The notes: a model not told the origin generated them from the sequence alone. 64,000 nucleotides of DNA from Archaeoglobus veneficus SNP6 (GCF_000194625.1 NC_015320.1:1534612-1598611); one strand, 5' to 3'; shown: positions 35,154 through 44,368, counted from the stretch's first letter. Made by a program: numbers and translations.

Positions 35154-35588
35154 ATGGCGGAAGTTTGCAAGCCTGCTGTGGGTGTTGGAGCCGTAATTGT
35201 GGAGAACGGGAAGATTCTCTTGGTTAAGAGAGCGAACGAGCCTAACAGGCTCAAGTGGTCTATACCGGGAGGTTGCGTAAACGTTGGCGAGTCGCTGGCC
35301 GAGGCATTAAAGAAAGAGATTAAGGAGGAGTGCGGCCTCGAAATTGAGGTGGGAGACGTTGCGTGTGTTAGTGAGGAGGTATTTAGAGATGGAGACGAAA
35401 TAAAGTTTCACTACGTCATAATAGACTTCTACGCAAAGATCGTTGGAGGACGGCTTGAAGTGGGGAGCGACGCTCTGGATGCAAAATGGGTAAACCTTGA
35501 AGAGGTGGATAGCCTCGACGTTGTCGATTTTGTAAAGCGCTTAGTCGATAGGATTCTGGGCAGAAAGAGCGGGATATATCTGAAGTGA
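35154..35588 (+). CDS. Nudix hydrolase
   Basis: A 144-residue Nudix protein with the box Gly-Cys-Val-Asn-Val-Gly-Glu ... Lys-Glu-Ile-Lys-Glu-Glu-Cys-Gly-Leu. The usual Arg of the REUxEE core is Lys here; the three metal-binding Glu are present. It should split a nucleoside diphosphate linked to another group, such as ADP-ribose. It is the last gene of the run that starts with the PLD-like gene. Confidence 0.88.
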   Translation: MAEVCKPAVGVGAVIVENGKILLVKRANEPNRLKWSIPGGCVNVGESLAEALKKEIKEECGLEIEVGDVACVSEEVFRDGDEIKFHYVIIDFYAKIVGGRLEVGSDALDAKWVNLEEVDSLDVVDFVKRLVDRILGRKSGIYLK

Positions 35589-35596
35589 ATGCAGAA

Positions 35597-37837
35597 CTAA
35601 AGTTCAAACTTTTCCGCCTCACTATATGGCGTCGTCATGAGCTTCCGTATTTTTTCGGCAGTTTTCTTTCCGATTTTTGGAACCTTCATTAATTCTTCCT
35701 CGCTCGCCGTCGCTATTCTCTCTATGGTCTGAAAGTGCTCCAGCAAGTTTCTTGCAATCACTGGCCCTATATCTGAGATTGCAGAAACGACGTACTCCTG
35801 CATCTCTTTCAGAGTTTTCTTCGTTTTTCCAGCGTGAAGTACGATTTCCCTTTTCCTGAATTCCTGCTCCCTTCTCGCAAGAACGGCAATGAATTCAGCA
35901 GTTTCATCTGCAGACCTCGTCTGCACGATTGGAATGCCTAAATCGACGGCTATTGCTGCAATCGCACCTCTGATTGCGTTTGGATTGAGTCTGCCATAAA
36001 TACCTTCCCCCTCTATTATGAGCACAGGCCTTGGATAATGCTTCTTCAGCCTTACAAGCTGGGAAAAGATATCCCTGTCTTTGTTAACTATGCTTTCCAC
36101 GAAATCTTCGGTAGTTTTCCTTTCTATCGCAACTCTGTCGCTTACGACGTAGTCTGCAACCTCGAGATTCTGTATTTTAATGGAAAAACCGAGTCTGCTG
36201 AGCTTTTTCGCAATTCCCGAGCTGGACTCTCTTGAATCCACATATACGACGGCCTTTGGGATTTCCTCTGGCAAGGATACTGGTTTCGCGAAATCTTCCA
36301 GGCTTGCCTGCCCTCTTGGCTTTAGACTTTCCTTCAGCTCATAGAGCTTCAGGTACATTGCCTTCTCCTTCCTCATGCTGGCCCAGTAGTATGCCTCATC
36401 TCTTGTCCCCTTCGTTATCAGAACGACGATTCTGCCCTCCCTTGCCCTTCCAGTTCTTCCTTTCCTCTGAATTGCTCTTATCTCTGAAGGTACAGCCTCG
36501 TAGAACACGACGAGGTCTGTTGAGGGAATATCAAGACCCTCTTCACCGACTGATGTTGCAACGAGAACTTTAATCTCCCCGCTCCTGAACCTTTCGAGGG
36601 TTTCCACCTGCTCCTTCTGGCTCATTCCCTTTTTCTCGAACCTCTTTGCCTGTCCCACGAAGCGAGAAACGGGAATTCCCTCCTTCTTCAGCTCTTCGAC
36701 TATCACCTCTGCGGTATCCCTGAAGTTCGTGAAAACTATAATTCTGGAATCCGGTTTCTCTTCGAGCTGTTTCTTCACGACTTCTTTTAGCTTTTCGAGT
36801 TTTGGATGTTCTGCCCTGCAGCCTGCTGCCTTTGTGACAGCCCCCATAAAAAGGGGGTCACCTATTATGCTCTTCGCAGCCCTGCTCCCACCCTTCGACC
36901 TCGCCTCCCTTATTAGCCTCTTCAGGTACTCTTTGAGCGCGTCAAGGCCCTGCGTCTCTATGAGTTCCATACCATGTTGGATTTTCAGTACTTCAGCGAG
37001 TACCGAAACAGCCTCGAACAACCTTGAGTCTCCAGTTTCGGCTGCCTCAGCCTGAAGACTTTCCTGCAGAGCCAGCAGCTCCTTTTTGCTCAATCCTTCA
37101 GCAGTTACGCCGAGCCTTTCGAGCTTTTTGAATCTCAGCTTCAGCGCTTCCTCAAACTTCTGCCTTACTGCCTTGAGTTCTTCCGGCATGTCGACTTTTA
37201 TCCATTCGATTTTCCTGCTGAAGACGTACGGCTTTACGTCCTCGTCGTGCTCTGTTCTGATTTCTATTTCTTCTATTCCGAGATTTTTGATTACTTCTCT
37301 AATTCTCTCCACGTCGCTTCCGGGGCTTGCAGTCATTGCGAGAACGAGCGGCTTTTTTGCCTCCTCGAAGTATTTCTCGGCGATGTAAACATAGGAATAT
37401 TCACCAACTGCTCTGTGCGCTTCATCAAATGTGATATGTACTACATCTTTGAGCGAAATCCTGCCAGCGAGGACGTCGTTCTCCACAACCTGCGGCGTCG
37501 AAACAATTAACCTTGCTTTCTCCCATAACTCCGCTCTCTTCTCTGGCGGAGTTTCTCCGCTGAGAGCTATGACTTCTTCAGAGTTAAGTCTGAGGTTTTT
37601 CCGGAAAAAGGAGGCGTGCTGCTCCACGAGGGGTTTCGTGGGTGCGAGGACGAGAGCCTTTCCACCCTCGTTGTGAAGCCTTGAAGCGATTACGAGGAGA
37701 GCTACGGCTGTCTTGCCAAGACCTGTGGGAAGAATAACAAGGGTGTTACGCATCAGTGCCGTTGCGGCTATTGCAATCTGATATGCTCTCCTCTCTATTG
37801 CGTTTTCTTTTATCAGTGGATGGGAAACGTATTCCAC
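35597..37837 (-). CDS. hef: Hef: fork-structure helicase/nuclease
   Basis: A 746-residue Hef. Residues 1-510 are a superfamily 2 helicase: Thr-Gly-Leu-Gly-Lys-Thr, Asp-Glu-Ala-His, Ala-Met-Thr-Ala-Ser-Pro, and Gln-Arg-Lys-Gly-Arg-Thr-Gly-Arg. Residues about 545-680 are an XPF/ERCC4 nuclease with Val-Ala-Ile-Glu-Arg-Lys-Thr-Thr-Glu-Asp. A helix-hairpin-helix pair ends the protein. Hef remodels and cuts stalled replication forks and is the archaeal relative of FANCM and XPF. Confidence 0.95.
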   Translation of the reverse strand: MEYVSHPLIKENAIERRAYQIAIAATALMRNTLVILPTGLGKTAVALLVIASRLHNEGGKALVLAPTKPLVEQHASFFRKNLRLNSEEVIALSGETPPEKRAELWEKARLIVSTPQVVENDVLAGRISLKDVVHITFDEAHRAVGEYSYVYIAEKYFEEAKKPLVLAMTASPGSDVERIREVIKNLGIEEIEIRTEHDEDVKPYVFSRKIEWIKVDMPEELKAVRQKFEEALKLRFKKLERLGVTAEGLSKKELLALQESLQAEAAETGDSRLFEAVSVLAEVLKIQHGMELIETQGLDALKEYLKRLIREARSKGGSRAAKSIIGDPLFMGAVTKAAGCRAEHPKLEKLKEVVKKQLEEKPDSRIIVFTNFRDTAEVIVEELKKEGIPVSRFVGQAKRFEKKGMSQKEQVETLERFRSGEIKVLVATSVGEEGLDIPSTDLVVFYEAVPSEIRAIQRKGRTGRAREGRIVVLITKGTRDEAYYWASMRKEKAMYLKLYELKESLKPRGQASLEDFAKPVSLPEEIPKAVVYVDSRESSSGIAKKLSRLGFSIKIQNLEVADYVVSDRVAIERKTTEDFVESIVNKDRDIFSQLVRLKKHYPRPVLIIEGEGIYGRLNPNAIRGAIAAIAVDLGIPIVQTRSADETAEFIAVLARREQEFRKREIVLHAGKTKKTLKEMQEYVVSAISDIGPVIARNLLEHFQTIERIATASEEELMKVPKIGKKTAEKIRKLMTTPYSEAEKFEL

Positions 37838-37931
37838 GCTAAAAGTTTGCGTCCAGTAAATAACCTTTGTTCTGTATCATCATGCGTCAATCGAAGAATA
37901 CAAATATGATCAGAAAATAATCAGCACCATT

Positions 37932-38615
37932 ATGATGAAAATTAGCGACCACAGCGACAAGCAAAGTACTGAGGTCACTCGGGCTCCGACAGGGATAGAC
38001 AGACTTGACGAGGTGTTGAGGGGCGGAATTCCCGTACCCTCACTCGTTTTACTGCTTGGAGATGTGGGCACAGGAAAAAGCGTCATATGCCAGCAGTTCC
38101 TCTACAAACAGGCTCAGATGGGATTATACAGCGTTTACTTATGCATAGATCATCCTCCTGAGGAAGTCAGAGAGAATATGCGCAGCCTTGGCTGGAACAC
38201 TGAGAAACTCGAAGAAGAGGGGTTATTGAAATTCATAGACCTGTTCCTTGGGAGGGGTTACGATTACGAGTACATCTGCTCAACCCTCGAGAAGTATATA
38301 AAAGAGTCGAACAGGTTTGTTGTGGATTCAATATCCTCTATTGCCTTCATCTATGGAGAAAAACTTGCCTACGATCTGATTCAGAAAATTCAGGGATGGA
38401 ACAGAGAAGGCAGGGGTGTTGGGATAATAAACGCAGTCAGAGGCATGCACAGCCAGAGCTTTGAAGTTGCGCTTCAGCAAGCGTGCAGCAACGTAATCCT
38501 TCTGGAAATGAAGGAAAATGGCAGGTTTTTGAGAGTCGTGAAGACGACAAGAACATCACACATGACTGAGGAGTTTGGAGTGGAGATTGACGAGGCGGGA
38601 ATAAGGCTGCTTTGA
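37932..38615 (+). CDS. KaiC-like RecA-superfamily ATPase
   Basis: A 227-residue single-domain KaiC-like protein: Thr-Gly-Ile-Asp-Arg-Leu-Asp-Glu-Val-Leu-Arg-Gly-Gly-Ile-Pro, Walker A Gly-Asp-Val-Gly-Thr-Gly-Lys-Ser, Walker B-like Phe-Val-Val-Asp-Ser-Ile-Ser. Archaeal one-domain KaiC proteins are signalling ATPases of mostly unknown role. ATG 37932 and 37935 are both possible starts. Confidence 0.88.
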   Translation: MMKISDHSDKQSTEVTRAPTGIDRLDEVLRGGIPVPSLVLLLGDVGTGKSVICQQFLYKQAQMGLYSVYLCIDHPPEEVRENMRSLGWNTEKLEEEGLLKFIDLFLGRGYDYEYICSTLEKYIKESNRFVVDSISSIAFIYGEKLAYDLIQKIQGWNREGRGVGIINAVRGMHSQSFEVALQQACSNVILLEMKENGRFLRVVKTTRTSHMTEEFGVEIDEAGIRLL

Positions 38616-38769
38616 TTAAACTTCGACGCCCATCTTTATTTGCCAAATTTTTGGTAATGCCTTTCCAAAACTGTTAATGTGGGCAAATCGTCAATCTTTA
38701 CCATTCCATATTGCCTGTGCATTTATCCCTACAAAACCCTTTTAAACAAGTTGGGGAAAAGGCTGCCTG
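38616..38769. other. upstream region of the translation operon
   Basis: No gene here. It holds an imperfect inverted repeat TTGCCAAA/TTTGGTAA near 38639-38656 and a TATA-like CTTTTAAAC at 38737-38746, about 28 bases before ATG 38770. This is the probable promoter of the operon to ftsY. Confidence 0.5.
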
Positions 38770-38991
38770 ATGGACGTAGTGACAATTAATGTTGGTAAAA
38801 AAGGATTGACGGAAAACTTAATAAACGAGATAAATCTGCAGCTTGAGAAGCGGGGCGTCGTAAAGGTTAGAATGCTCCGCAATTTCAGGGCAGGTGGAGA
38901 TAAAAAGGAGCTTGCCCGGGAAATAGCTTCAAAAGTTAAGGGCAGGCTTGTTGACTTCAGAGGATTCGTGCTAACCTTTGAGAGGTGTTGA
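38770..38991 (+). CDS. YhbY/CRM-domain RNA-binding protein
   Basis: A 73-residue CRM-domain protein: Val-Gly-Lys-Lys-Gly-Leu-Thr-Glu, Leu-Glu-Lys-Arg-Gly-Val-Val-Lys-Val and a C-terminal Arg-Gly-Phe-Val-Leu-Thr. Bacterial YhbY binds the pre-50S ribosome. It heads the operon of ribosomal and protein-biogenesis genes, fitting a ribosome assembly role. The next gene begins two bases after its stop. Confidence 0.88.
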   Translation: MDVVTINVGKKGLTENLINEINLQLEKRGVVKVRMLRNFRAGGDKKELAREIASKVKGRLVDFRGFVLTFERC

Positions 38992-38992
38992 T

Positions 38993-39442
38993 ATGGCGAC
39001 GGTGTATGACGTTCCGGCAGACATGCTGATCCAGCGCGTGGCTGAAAAGCTCAAGGAAATGCAGGAGATTGAGCCTCCGGAATGGGCGATGTTTGTAAAG
39101 ACAGGTGTGCATAAAGAGCGCTCACCAGAGCAGGAAGACTGGTGGTATATCAGAGTTGCAGCAATCCTGAGAAAGGTTTACACTGACGGGCCAGTGGGTA
39201 TAGAGCGCCTTAGAACTGCTTACGGCGGGAGGAAGAGGAGAGGTGTCGAGCCCCCCAAGTTCATGAAGGGGAGTGGCTCCATAGTCAGAAAAGCCCTTCA
39301 GCAGCTCGAAAAAGCGGGCTTCGTTAAGAAGACGGAAGAGGGAAGAATTGTAACCCCGCAGGGGAGGTCTTTCCTCGACAAGGTTGCTACTGAACTCCAC
39401 AAAGAGCTCTCCCAGCAGATTCCCGCCCTCGCAAAGTATTGA
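38993..39442 (+). CDS. rps19e: 30S ribosomal protein eS19
   Basis: A 149-residue eS19 with [11 protein letters not shown], [11 protein letters not shown], Tyr-Gly-Gly-Arg-Lys-Arg-Arg-Gly and Gly-Ser-Gly-Ser-Ile-Val-Arg. It is needed in small subunit maturation. ATG 38993 follows AGAGGTG; a longer frame to 38978 was rejected. Confidence 0.96.
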   Translation: MATVYDVPADMLIQRVAEKLKEMQEIEPPEWAMFVKTGVHKERSPEQEDWWYIRVAAILRKVYTDGPVGIERLRTAYGGRKRRGVEPPKFMKGSGSIVRKALQQLEKAGFVKKTEEGRIVTPQGRSFLDKVATELHKELSQQIPALAKY

Positions 39443-39463
39443 GGACGTCGAGGGTGATTGAAT

Positions 39464-39799
39464 ATGGATGAACTTGAAGAGATCAGGCGACGCAAGTTGA
39501 TGGAGCTGCAGGCTCAGAGGCAGCGGGAGCTGGAAGAGCTCCAGAGGCAGCAGGAGCTCCAGAGACAGGTAGAGATGCAGAAAAAGGCTATTCTGAGGGC
39601 AATTCTTGAACCTGAGGCGAGGGAGAGGCTTTCGAGGGTTAAGCTTGCACATCCCGAGGTTGCCGAAGCGGTTGAAAACCAGCTCATCTTCCTTGCCCAG
39701 TCGGGCAGGATAACTACCAAAATAAGTGATGAGATGCTTAAGGAAATTCTCAAACGGGCTATGCCAAAGAAGAGGGAGCCCAAAATTATCAGGAAGTGA
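39464..39799 (+). CDS. PDCD5-family DNA-binding protein
   Basis: A 111-residue protein: a highly charged N-terminal helix (Glu/Gln/Arg repeat, residues 1-42) followed by a three-helix core with [12 protein letters not shown] and a basic tail. This is the archaeal counterpart of eukaryotic PDCD5. Its place next to ribosomal genes is conserved in archaea. Confidence 0.93.
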   Translation: MDELEEIRRRKLMELQAQRQRELEELQRQQELQRQVEMQKKAILRAILEPEARERLSRVKLAHPEVAEAVENQLIFLAQSGRITTKISDEMLKEILKRAMPKKREPKIIRK

Positions 39800-39804
39800 T
39801 ACAT

Positions 39805-39957
39805 ATGGGAAAGAAGACGGTTGGAGTTAAAAAGAGGCTTGCAAAGTTCCTCAAGCAGAACAGGAGAGCCCCGGTGTGGATAACGCTCAAGACTAAGAGG
39901 AGAGTTTTTGGAAGCCCCAAGAGGAGAAACTGGAGAGTTACAAAGCTGAAGGTTTAA
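39805..39957 (+). CDS. rpl39e: 50S ribosomal protein eL39
   Basis: The frame encodes a 50-residue, very basic protein: Met-Gly-Lys-Lys-Thr, [13 protein letters not shown], Pro-Val-Trp-Ile and the Arg-Arg-Asn-Trp-Arg end. This is eL39, which lines the exit tunnel. It is shorter than most ORF cut-offs but unmistakable by sequence and by its place before eL31. Confidence 0.96.
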   Translation: MGKKTVGVKKRLAKFLKQNRRAPVWITLKTKRRVFGSPKRRNWRVTKLKV

Positions 39958-39975
39958 TGTTTTGAGGTGTTGAAT

Positions 39976-40242
39976 ATGGCGAAGATCGTTGTGGAAAGGG
40001 TATACTCTCTGAGGCTCAAGCACAAGATGAAGCGCTATCCGAGATGGCTCAGAGCGAAGAAGGCCGTCAAGTATGTCAGAAACTTCCTGAGCAAGCACAT
40101 GAAGGTCGAGCCCGATAAGGTCAAGATTGACGCAAGCATCAACGAGAAAATCTGGGAGCGCGGAGCCCAGAAACCACCTACAAGGATAAAGATCAGAGCC
40201 GTCAAGTTCGACGACGGCATAGTAGAGGCAGAACTCGCCTGA
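39976..40242 (+). CDS. rpl31e: 50S ribosomal protein eL31
   Basis: An 88-residue eL31: Val-Val-Glu-Arg-Val-Tyr-Ser-Leu-Arg, Lys-Arg-Tyr-Pro-Arg-Trp-Leu-Arg-Ala-Lys-Lys-Ala-Val and Ile-Trp-Glu-Arg-Gly. It lies at the tunnel exit. It sits between eL39 and aIF6, a conserved archaeal order. Confidence 0.96.
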   Translation: MAKIVVERVYSLRLKHKMKRYPRWLRAKKAVKYVRNFLSKHMKVEPDKVKIDASINEKIWERGAQKPPTRIKIRAVKFDDGIVEAELA

Positions 40243-40246
40243 TTCC

Positions 40247-40900
40247 ATGCTCGCCATTCGGGGCAACCCCCTAATAGGCCTCTACATAAGAGCGAACGAG
40301 CACGCAGCGGTACTTGGAGTTGACGACGAGGCAGCGAAGCAGATGCTGAAGGACAAGCTCGATGTCGAGGTTGTCGTTACGACGATAGCAGGCTCTGAAC
40401 TCGTTGGAGCGATGGCCGCAGCGAATTCCAACGGGATAGCGATAAGCAGCCACGCGACATCCAAGGAAATTGAAAGGCTCAGCAAGGTCTTCGACGTTCA
40501 CGTAATCGAGACACACATGACATGCCTCGGAAATATCGTCTGCGTTAACGACAGGGGCGCAATAGTGCATCCAGAGGCAGAGGAGAAGCTCGTGGCTCAG
40601 GTCAGCAAAGCGCTGGACGTTGATGTGGTTAAGGGCACCATTGGCGGAATCAAAACAGTAGGGATGGCTGCAGCCGTAACGAACAATGGAGGACTGTTAA
40701 ACCCAAACGCCAACGAGTGGGAAATCAAAAGGGTCGAAGAGGCACTCGGCGTGGAAGTTGGGGTTGGAACCGTGAACTTCGGGCACGACATGGTTGGAAC
40801 TGGGCTTGTTGCGAACACCAAAGGATATATCGCTGGCAGGGACACGACGGGTTTCGAGCTGGGTGTTATTGAAGAAGCACTGGGCTTTGTGAGGTGGTAG
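40247..40900 (+). CDS. eif6: translation initiation factor aIF6
   Basis: A complete 217-residue aIF6 with five-fold repeats: Gly-Asn-Pro-Leu-Ile-Gly-Leu, Thr-Ile-Ala-Gly-Ser-Glu-Leu-Val-Gly, Asn-Gly-Ile-Ala-Ile-Ser, Asn-Asn-Gly-Gly-Leu-Leu and Asn-Thr-Lys-Gly-Tyr. It binds the 50S subunit and blocks premature joining. It starts 4 bases after eL31. Confidence 0.96.
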   Translation: MLAIRGNPLIGLYIRANEHAAVLGVDDEAAKQMLKDKLDVEVVVTTIAGSELVGAMAAANSNGIAISSHATSKEIERLSKVFDVHVIETHMTCLGNIVCVNDRGAIVHPEAEEKLVAQVSKALDVDVVKGTIGGIKTVGMAAAVTNNGGLLNPNANEWEIKRVEEALGVEVGVGTVNFGHDMVGTGLVANTKGYIAGRDTTGFELGVIEEALGFVRW

Positions 40901-40902
40901 AA

Positions 40903-41076
40903 ATGTTTGAGGTTGTGGGGACGTTTAGGGTAGGTAAGGACTGGATGAAATTCAGAAAGGTCGTTAACGCACACAACGAAAGGTTCGCTCTGGAGAAAGT
41001 TTACTCTCTCCTCGGAAGCAACCACAAGGTCAAGAGAAATCTGATCAGGGTAGAAAGCATCCGGAAGGTAGAGTGA
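40903..41076 (+). CDS. rpl20A: 50S ribosomal protein LX (eL20)
   Basis: A 57-residue protein: Phe-Glu-Val-Val-Gly-Thr-Phe at the N-terminus and Ser-Asn-His-Lys-Val-Lys-Arg-Asn-Leu-Ile in the C-terminal half. This is the archaeal single-domain LX, matching half of eukaryotic eL20. ATG 40903 starts just after the aIF6 stop. Confidence 0.94.
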   Translation: MFEVVGTFRVGKDWMKFRKVVNAHNERFALEKVYSLLGSNHKVKRNLIRVESIRKVE

Positions 41077-41077
41077 T

Positions 41078-41509
41078 ATGACTGCACAGCAGCAGGAAGA
41101 AATTGCGAGAAAAGTTCAGGAGAGACTCCTGCTTCTCCAGCAAATCCAGAGCGAGAGTGAGGCAATCCAGAGAAGAATCATAGAACTCGAAGTCGTTCAG
41201 TCCGAGCTTGACAGAACCATAGAAAGCCTTGAGTACTTCGATTCTCTCGACGGAAGCGTTGAGGCTCTCATGAACCTCGGTGGAGGCGTTTTTGCGTACG
41301 TTGATGTGAAGGATTCCAAGAAGATGCTTGTCGATATCGGAGCGGGAGTAATTGTTGAAAAGGAAGTTAAAGATGCAATAGAAACCCTTAAAAAGAAGAA
41401 GGAGAAGATTCAGCAGAGTGTTTTGAAGTTCGAGCAGATTCTTCAGCAGCTTGCAGCTCAGGCTGAGCGCATACAGGCTGAGATAGCTGAAATGACGAAA
41501 GAAAGGTGA
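41078..41509 (+). CDS. pfdA: prefoldin alpha subunit
   Basis: A 143-residue prefoldin alpha: two long coiled-coil helices (residues 3-50 and 100-143) around a beta hairpin with Leu-Asn-Leu-Gly-Gly-Gly-Val-like Met-Asn-Leu-Gly-Gly-Gly-Val-Phe-Ala and Val-Asp-Ile-Gly-Ala-Gly-Val-Ile-Val. It holds unfolded proteins for the thermosome. It starts one base after the LX gene ends. Confidence 0.94.
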   Translation: MTAQQQEEIARKVQERLLLLQQIQSESEAIQRRIIELEVVQSELDRTIESLEYFDSLDGSVEALMNLGGGVFAYVDVKDSKKMLVDIGAGVIVEKEVKDAIETLKKKKEKIQQSVLKFEQILQQLAAQAERIQAEIAEMTKER

Positions 41510-41518
41510 AATTAGAGC

Positions 41519-42649
41519 ATGTTCAAGTTTTTAAAGGAGAAGCTAAAGTCGTTCAGGAAGAAAGTCGAGGAGATCGAGAAGAAAGAAGAGGAGAGGGCCG
41601 TCGAGGAGGCCAAAGCTGAGGAGAGAGTAGAAGCCGTCAGCAAGGTTGAGGAGAAGGTAGAAGCGGAGGTTAAAGCCGAGCCAGCACCAGCAGCAAAAGT
41701 AGAAGTAAAGGAAACGAAGCCCGCAGAAAAAGACAAGAAGCTCGTGAAGCCCAGGATAGGGATAAAAGAGAAAGTTTCTGCCCTCATTTTGAGGAGAGAA
41801 ATCGTTATCGATGAGGGCAAGCTCGACGAAATACTTCCCGAACTTGAAATTATTCTCCTCGAAAGTGATGTTGCTTTTGAAGTTGTGGAAGAAATCTCCG
41901 ATAAACTCAGGCAGAGGCTTGTGGGCAGGACGAAGAAGGTTGGAGAAAAGCTCTCTGACATAGTTCTCGACGAGTTAAGGGCAATTATAAAGGAAATTCT
42001 CGATACAAACAAGTTTGACTTTGATGCGTACATCGAAGAAGCTCTCAAAGAGAAAAAGCCTCTCAACATCATCTTCGTAGGTGTTAACGGAACAGGAAAA
42101 ACGACGACGATAGCCAAGCTCGCAAAAAGGCTTACGGACAGAGGTTACAGCGTTGTACTCGCTGCAGGCGACACATTCAGGGCGGGAGCCATAGAGCAGC
42201 TTGAGGAGCATGCGAATAGACTTGGTGTCAAGTTGATAAAGCACAAAGCCGGGGCTGATCCGGCAGCCGTAATCTACGACGCTATAGCTCACGCAGAGAG
42301 CAAGGGCATCGATGTCGTGCTTGCGGACACTGCGGGAAGGATGCACACAAAGAAAAACCTGATAGACCAGCTTGAAAAGATAAAGCGCGTAACGAAGCCA
42401 GATTTAACGATTTTTGTTGACGAGAGCATAGCCGGAAACGATGCCGTTGAGAGAGCGAGAATGTTCAACGAGGCTGTTGGAATAGACGGTAGCATATTAA
42501 CGAAGCTCGATGCAGATCCAAAAGGTGGGACCGCAATATCAATCAGCTACGTTACGGGCAAGCCCGTTCTGTTCATTGGAGTGGGCCAAGAGTACGATGA
42601 CCTGGTGAAATTCGACTCGGACTGGCTTATAAAGAGGATATTTGACTAA
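41519..42649 (+). CDS. ftsY: signal recognition particle receptor FtsY
   Basis: A 376-residue FtsY. An acidic Lys/Glu-rich N-terminal region (residues 1-80) binds the membrane; the NG domain follows with Gly-Val-Asn-Gly-Thr-Gly-Lys-Thr-Thr-Thr, Asp-Thr-Phe-Arg-Ala-Gly-Ala, Asp-Thr-Ala-Gly-Arg and Thr-Lys-Leu-Asp. It receives ribosome-SRP complexes at the membrane. It closes the operon that starts at 38770. Confidence 0.96.
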   Translation: MFKFLKEKLKSFRKKVEEIEKKEEERAVEEAKAEERVEAVSKVEEKVEAEVKAEPAPAAKVEVKETKPAEKDKKLVKPRIGIKEKVSALILRREIVIDEGKLDEILPELEIILLESDVAFEVVEEISDKLRQRLVGRTKKVGEKLSDIVLDELRAIIKEILDTNKFDFDAYIEEALKEKKPLNIIFVGVNGTGKTTTIAKLAKRLTDRGYSVVLAAGDTFRAGAIEQLEEHANRLGVKLIKHKAGADPAAVIYDAIAHAESKGIDVVLADTAGRMHTKKNLIDQLEKIKRVTKPDLTIFVDESIAGNDAVERARMFNEAVGIDGSILTKLDADPKGGTAISISYVTGKPVLFIGVGQEYDDLVKFDSDWLIKRIFD

Positions 42650-42660
42650 ACTTTGAAGCT

Positions 42661-43524
42661 TCAGCACTCTATAACGAACCTCCATTCTCTTCTGATTTCT
42701 GGAGGTTCTGCGGATACCTGATTCCTACGCATGAACACGACGTCTTCAAAATCCATTACTTCCATCATCCGTCTGATGTTCTTAAGCAGGCATCCGGGGA
42801 TTCTTACGTTTACACATCTGTACGCAGCGTCAAGATAATCGTACAGAGTGTCTTTCTCCATATCGTAACCCGCTCTCAAAAGTCTCCCCTCGATGCCAGG
42901 GTGAATGGAGCATGGCTGGAGCATGAACTCATCCATTCCGCGCTCGTATCCGATCTCCGCAATTTGCTGGAGCTCTGTGTCGTTTATTCCTGGCAGGTAG
43001 ATGGTTCTCAAGACTCCGATTGATTTCGATGCCGCAACGATGTCCATTGCCTTCAGCACGTTTTCGAACATGTCAACACCAGTAATGCGGGCGTAACTCT
43101 CTCTGTTTGAGGCGTCGAGGCTTATCATTACTATGTCTGCATCGACCTCTTCTTTGAGAAGTGTACCGTTCGTCTGCAGGTCTATTCTTGCTTTGAATCT
43201 TTTTCTGAGTTCAGATATTATGCAGGAAAGCTTTTCGTGGCCAACTATGAGTGGCTCTCCGTACTGGGAGATTGTTATTGCCTTTGGGTTTAGATCTCCG
43301 TAGTATCCGGGTTTGGGGGCTTTTCCAGCCTTTAATGCTGAATACGAGTAACAGAATACACATTTAAGGTTACAGGCAGACGTAATCTCGTAGCTCGGGT
43401 GGTGTTTTGGCTCTTCGACGTCCTCAATACCTTCGCAGTGGATACAGTGAGAGGGATACTCGGCTTCTTCAACGAATCTTTCCAGCTCCTTGAGATAACT
43501 CCTGCTTACAATTCGCATGGTCAT
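42661..43524 (-). CDS. radical SAM protein
   Basis: A 287-residue radical SAM enzyme. The cluster motif Cys-Asn-Leu-Lys-Cys-Val-Phe-Cys lies near residue 52, preceded by a Cys-Ile-His-Cys-Glu-Gly pair; it is followed by Gly-Glu-Pro-Leu and Asp-Leu-Gln-Thr-Asn-Gly-Thr-Leu. Substrate is unknown. The gap to the TIM-barrel gene behind it is about 45 bases, so the two may share a transcript. Confidence 0.82.
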   Translation of the reverse strand: MTMRIVSRSYLKELERFVEEAEYPSHCIHCEGIEDVEEPKHHPSYEITSACNLKCVFCYSYSALKAGKAPKPGYYGDLNPKAITISQYGEPLIVGHEKLSCIISELRKRFKARIDLQTNGTLLKEEVDADIVMISLDASNRESYARITGVDMFENVLKAMDIVAASKSIGVLRTIYLPGINDTELQQIAEIGYERGMDEFMLQPCSIHPGIEGRLLRAGYDMEKDTLYDYLDAAYRCVNVRIPGCLLKNIRRMMEVMDFEDVVFMRRNQVSAEPPEIRREWRFVIEC

Positions 43525-43570
43525 CTTATATCATCTCCAGATATCGCCCGATAAAATGAGTATATAACAG

Positions 43571-44368
43571 TCATCCAAGCAACTTCTTCAGAAATGAGAC
43601 GTTCTCTGCAACGAGTTTAGCACTTCCAAATATCTCAACGATGTGGTTTTCGGATTTAAGTGCTTTAAAGATCTCTGCTGGCAAAGAGGAATCAAGGAGT
43701 GATAGGTTGTGAATCTCCCTACCGTTTCTGAGCTCACTTGCACCCCAGTGGATCGCAGCACACTTCAGAGTCGAGAGCTTTTCGATGTTTTCTTCGAGGA
43801 TTTTCCTGTCGAAGAGGCTTGCAGCCCAGAGCAGGGAGGTATTTACAACGATTTCGACTTCCCTTTCTGCAACCGCCAGTATTTCGTCAACGCTGTCCAT
43901 GAATGCGCCTTTCCTACCCATTTCAACGGCAACGAGCGGATGGACATCCTTCACGACATTAACGCATTTAACAACGTTTTCAATCTGTTCTTCTACGCTC
44001 AGCCTTCTGAACCTCCTGCCGGTATGCAGGATGGCATAGCCGAGGGGTACAAAGTCGAAGAACTCAACGATTGTCTTTACAAAGCTCACGAATTCCTCGT
44101 CACCTGCGTTCAGTCTGACTCTGCTGAAGTCCTCTCTGCCGTAGAGGAGGTGAAGGAAAATCTCGAAGTCGTATTCTTTACAGAAGTTTCTCAACATTCG
44201 CCTGACATCGGGATTAAATATCCTTTCAAGTCTCTCTGCCTCCTCAAAATCTACGCTGAGTTCGAGAATGGAAAAATCGCCAGTAGTGCGCATTATGTCG
44301 TAGCTATCTCTGAGAATGGAGTGCATATTGCCTTCAAGTTTTGCCGCCGGGTTCCAGCCAAAATTCAT
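43571..44368 (-). CDS. xylose isomerase-like TIM-barrel protein (AP endonuclease family 2)
   Basis: A 265-residue TIM barrel of the endonuclease IV/xylose isomerase type, with Asn-Phe-Gly-Trp-Asn at the N-terminus, Phe-Leu-His-Leu-Leu-Tyr, Tyr-Ala-Ile-Leu-His-Thr-Gly, Val-Ala-Val-Glu-Met and Ile-His-Trp-Gly. The metal ligands of EndoIV are only partly visible. It could be an isomerase instead. It lies just upstream of a radical SAM gene on the same strand. Confidence 0.65.
   Translation of the reverse strand: MNFGWNPAAKLEGNMHSILRDSYDIMRTTGDFSILELSVDFEEAERLERIFNPDVRRMLRNFCKEYDFEIFLHLLYGREDFSRVRLNAGDEEFVSFVKTIVEFFDFVPLGYAILHTGRRFRRLSVEEQIENVVKCVNVVKDVHPLVAVEMGRKGAFMDSVDEILAVAEREVEIVVNTSLLWAASLFDRKILEENIEKLSTLKCAAIHWGASELRNGREIHNLSLLDSSLPAEIFKALKSENHIVEIFGSAKLVAENVSFLKKLLG

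Noticed and set aside
39514-40266. 250-codon minus frame over the ribosomal genes
   Set aside because: Antisense to PDCD5, eL39 and eL31, which are certain.
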